NCBI RefSeq assembly: GCF_910592395.1
Contig: NC_088324.1
Location: 14,536,953 to 14,596,952 of the forward strand
Source: Lineus longissimus
Lineage: Eukaryota; Nemertea; Pilidiophora; Heteronemertea; Lineidae
Direction of reading: 5' to 3'
Length of the DNA stretch: 60,000 nt
The translations under genes were made by a program, and so were the position numbers. Each line of letters opens with the position of its first letter. The first letter of the stretch is position 1. Shown in pieces: positions 59,993-60,000 of the stretch. The notes beneath the pieces were generated by a model, which was not told the origin of the DNA, searched no databases, and saw only the letters and a program-made list of their open reading frames with translations.

Positions 59993-60000
59993 GTATACAG

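Overview
This window is nuclear DNA from an intron-rich animal, probably a marine invertebrate. It is AT-rich, has very low coding density, canonical GT/AG introns, abundant foldback elements and tRNA-related SINE-like repeats, and one gene start recognisable as an animal kinesin. No bacterial, organellar or viral gene was seen. The phylum cannot be settled from the sequence; a lophotrochozoan is my guess, not an observation.

Layout. 1-2.9 kb: 5' end of a KIF14-like kinesin on the minus strand, with the first coding exon at 1083-1663 and the rest of the motor beyond the left edge. 2.9-6.7 kb: a repeat-dense block with one 33-bp-TIR element, three copies of one hairpin family, a tandemly duplicated second hairpin family, a 13-copy 68-bp minisatellite organised as a higher-order trimer, and a CCATGG-rich array. 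7.0-15.5 kb: a plus-strand gene (gene A) with a CCAAT-type promoter and exons at 7205-7280, 15133-15257 and 15365-15536 whose phases fit together. Its product is not recognised, though part looks loosely PH-like. 15.5-30.6 kb: intronic or intergenic sequence with SINE-like copies, a 300-bp tandem repeat (23.1-24.9 kb), a degenerate tandem repeat (25.2-26 kb) and a possible first exon at 19556. 30.6-33.2 kb: one very long coding exon of 868 codons, Ser/Lys-rich and internally repetitive, with a myristoylation-like start and a splice donor at 33245. 33.2-60 kb: apparently one very large plus-strand intron region. It holds three perfect TTTTAG/GTAAGT junctions (34179, 39591, 48322), a 761-bp palindromic element flanked by TTAA, and several short candidate first exons (46260, 53893, 54585, 59930).

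The most interesting reading is that 19.5-60 kb is the multi-promoter 5' region of one plus-strand gene whose common body lies to the right of the window. Five well-formed starts (19556, 30640, 46260, 53893, 54585) run from an ATG to a good donor and all end in phase 1; three begin with Met-Gly in a myristoylation-like context. The three zero-length acceptor/donor junctions look like recursive ('ratchet') splice sites, as known from very long introns in Drosophila and vertebrates. The exon sequences and junctions are seen directly; their membership in one gene and the recursive splicing are inference and need RNA evidence.
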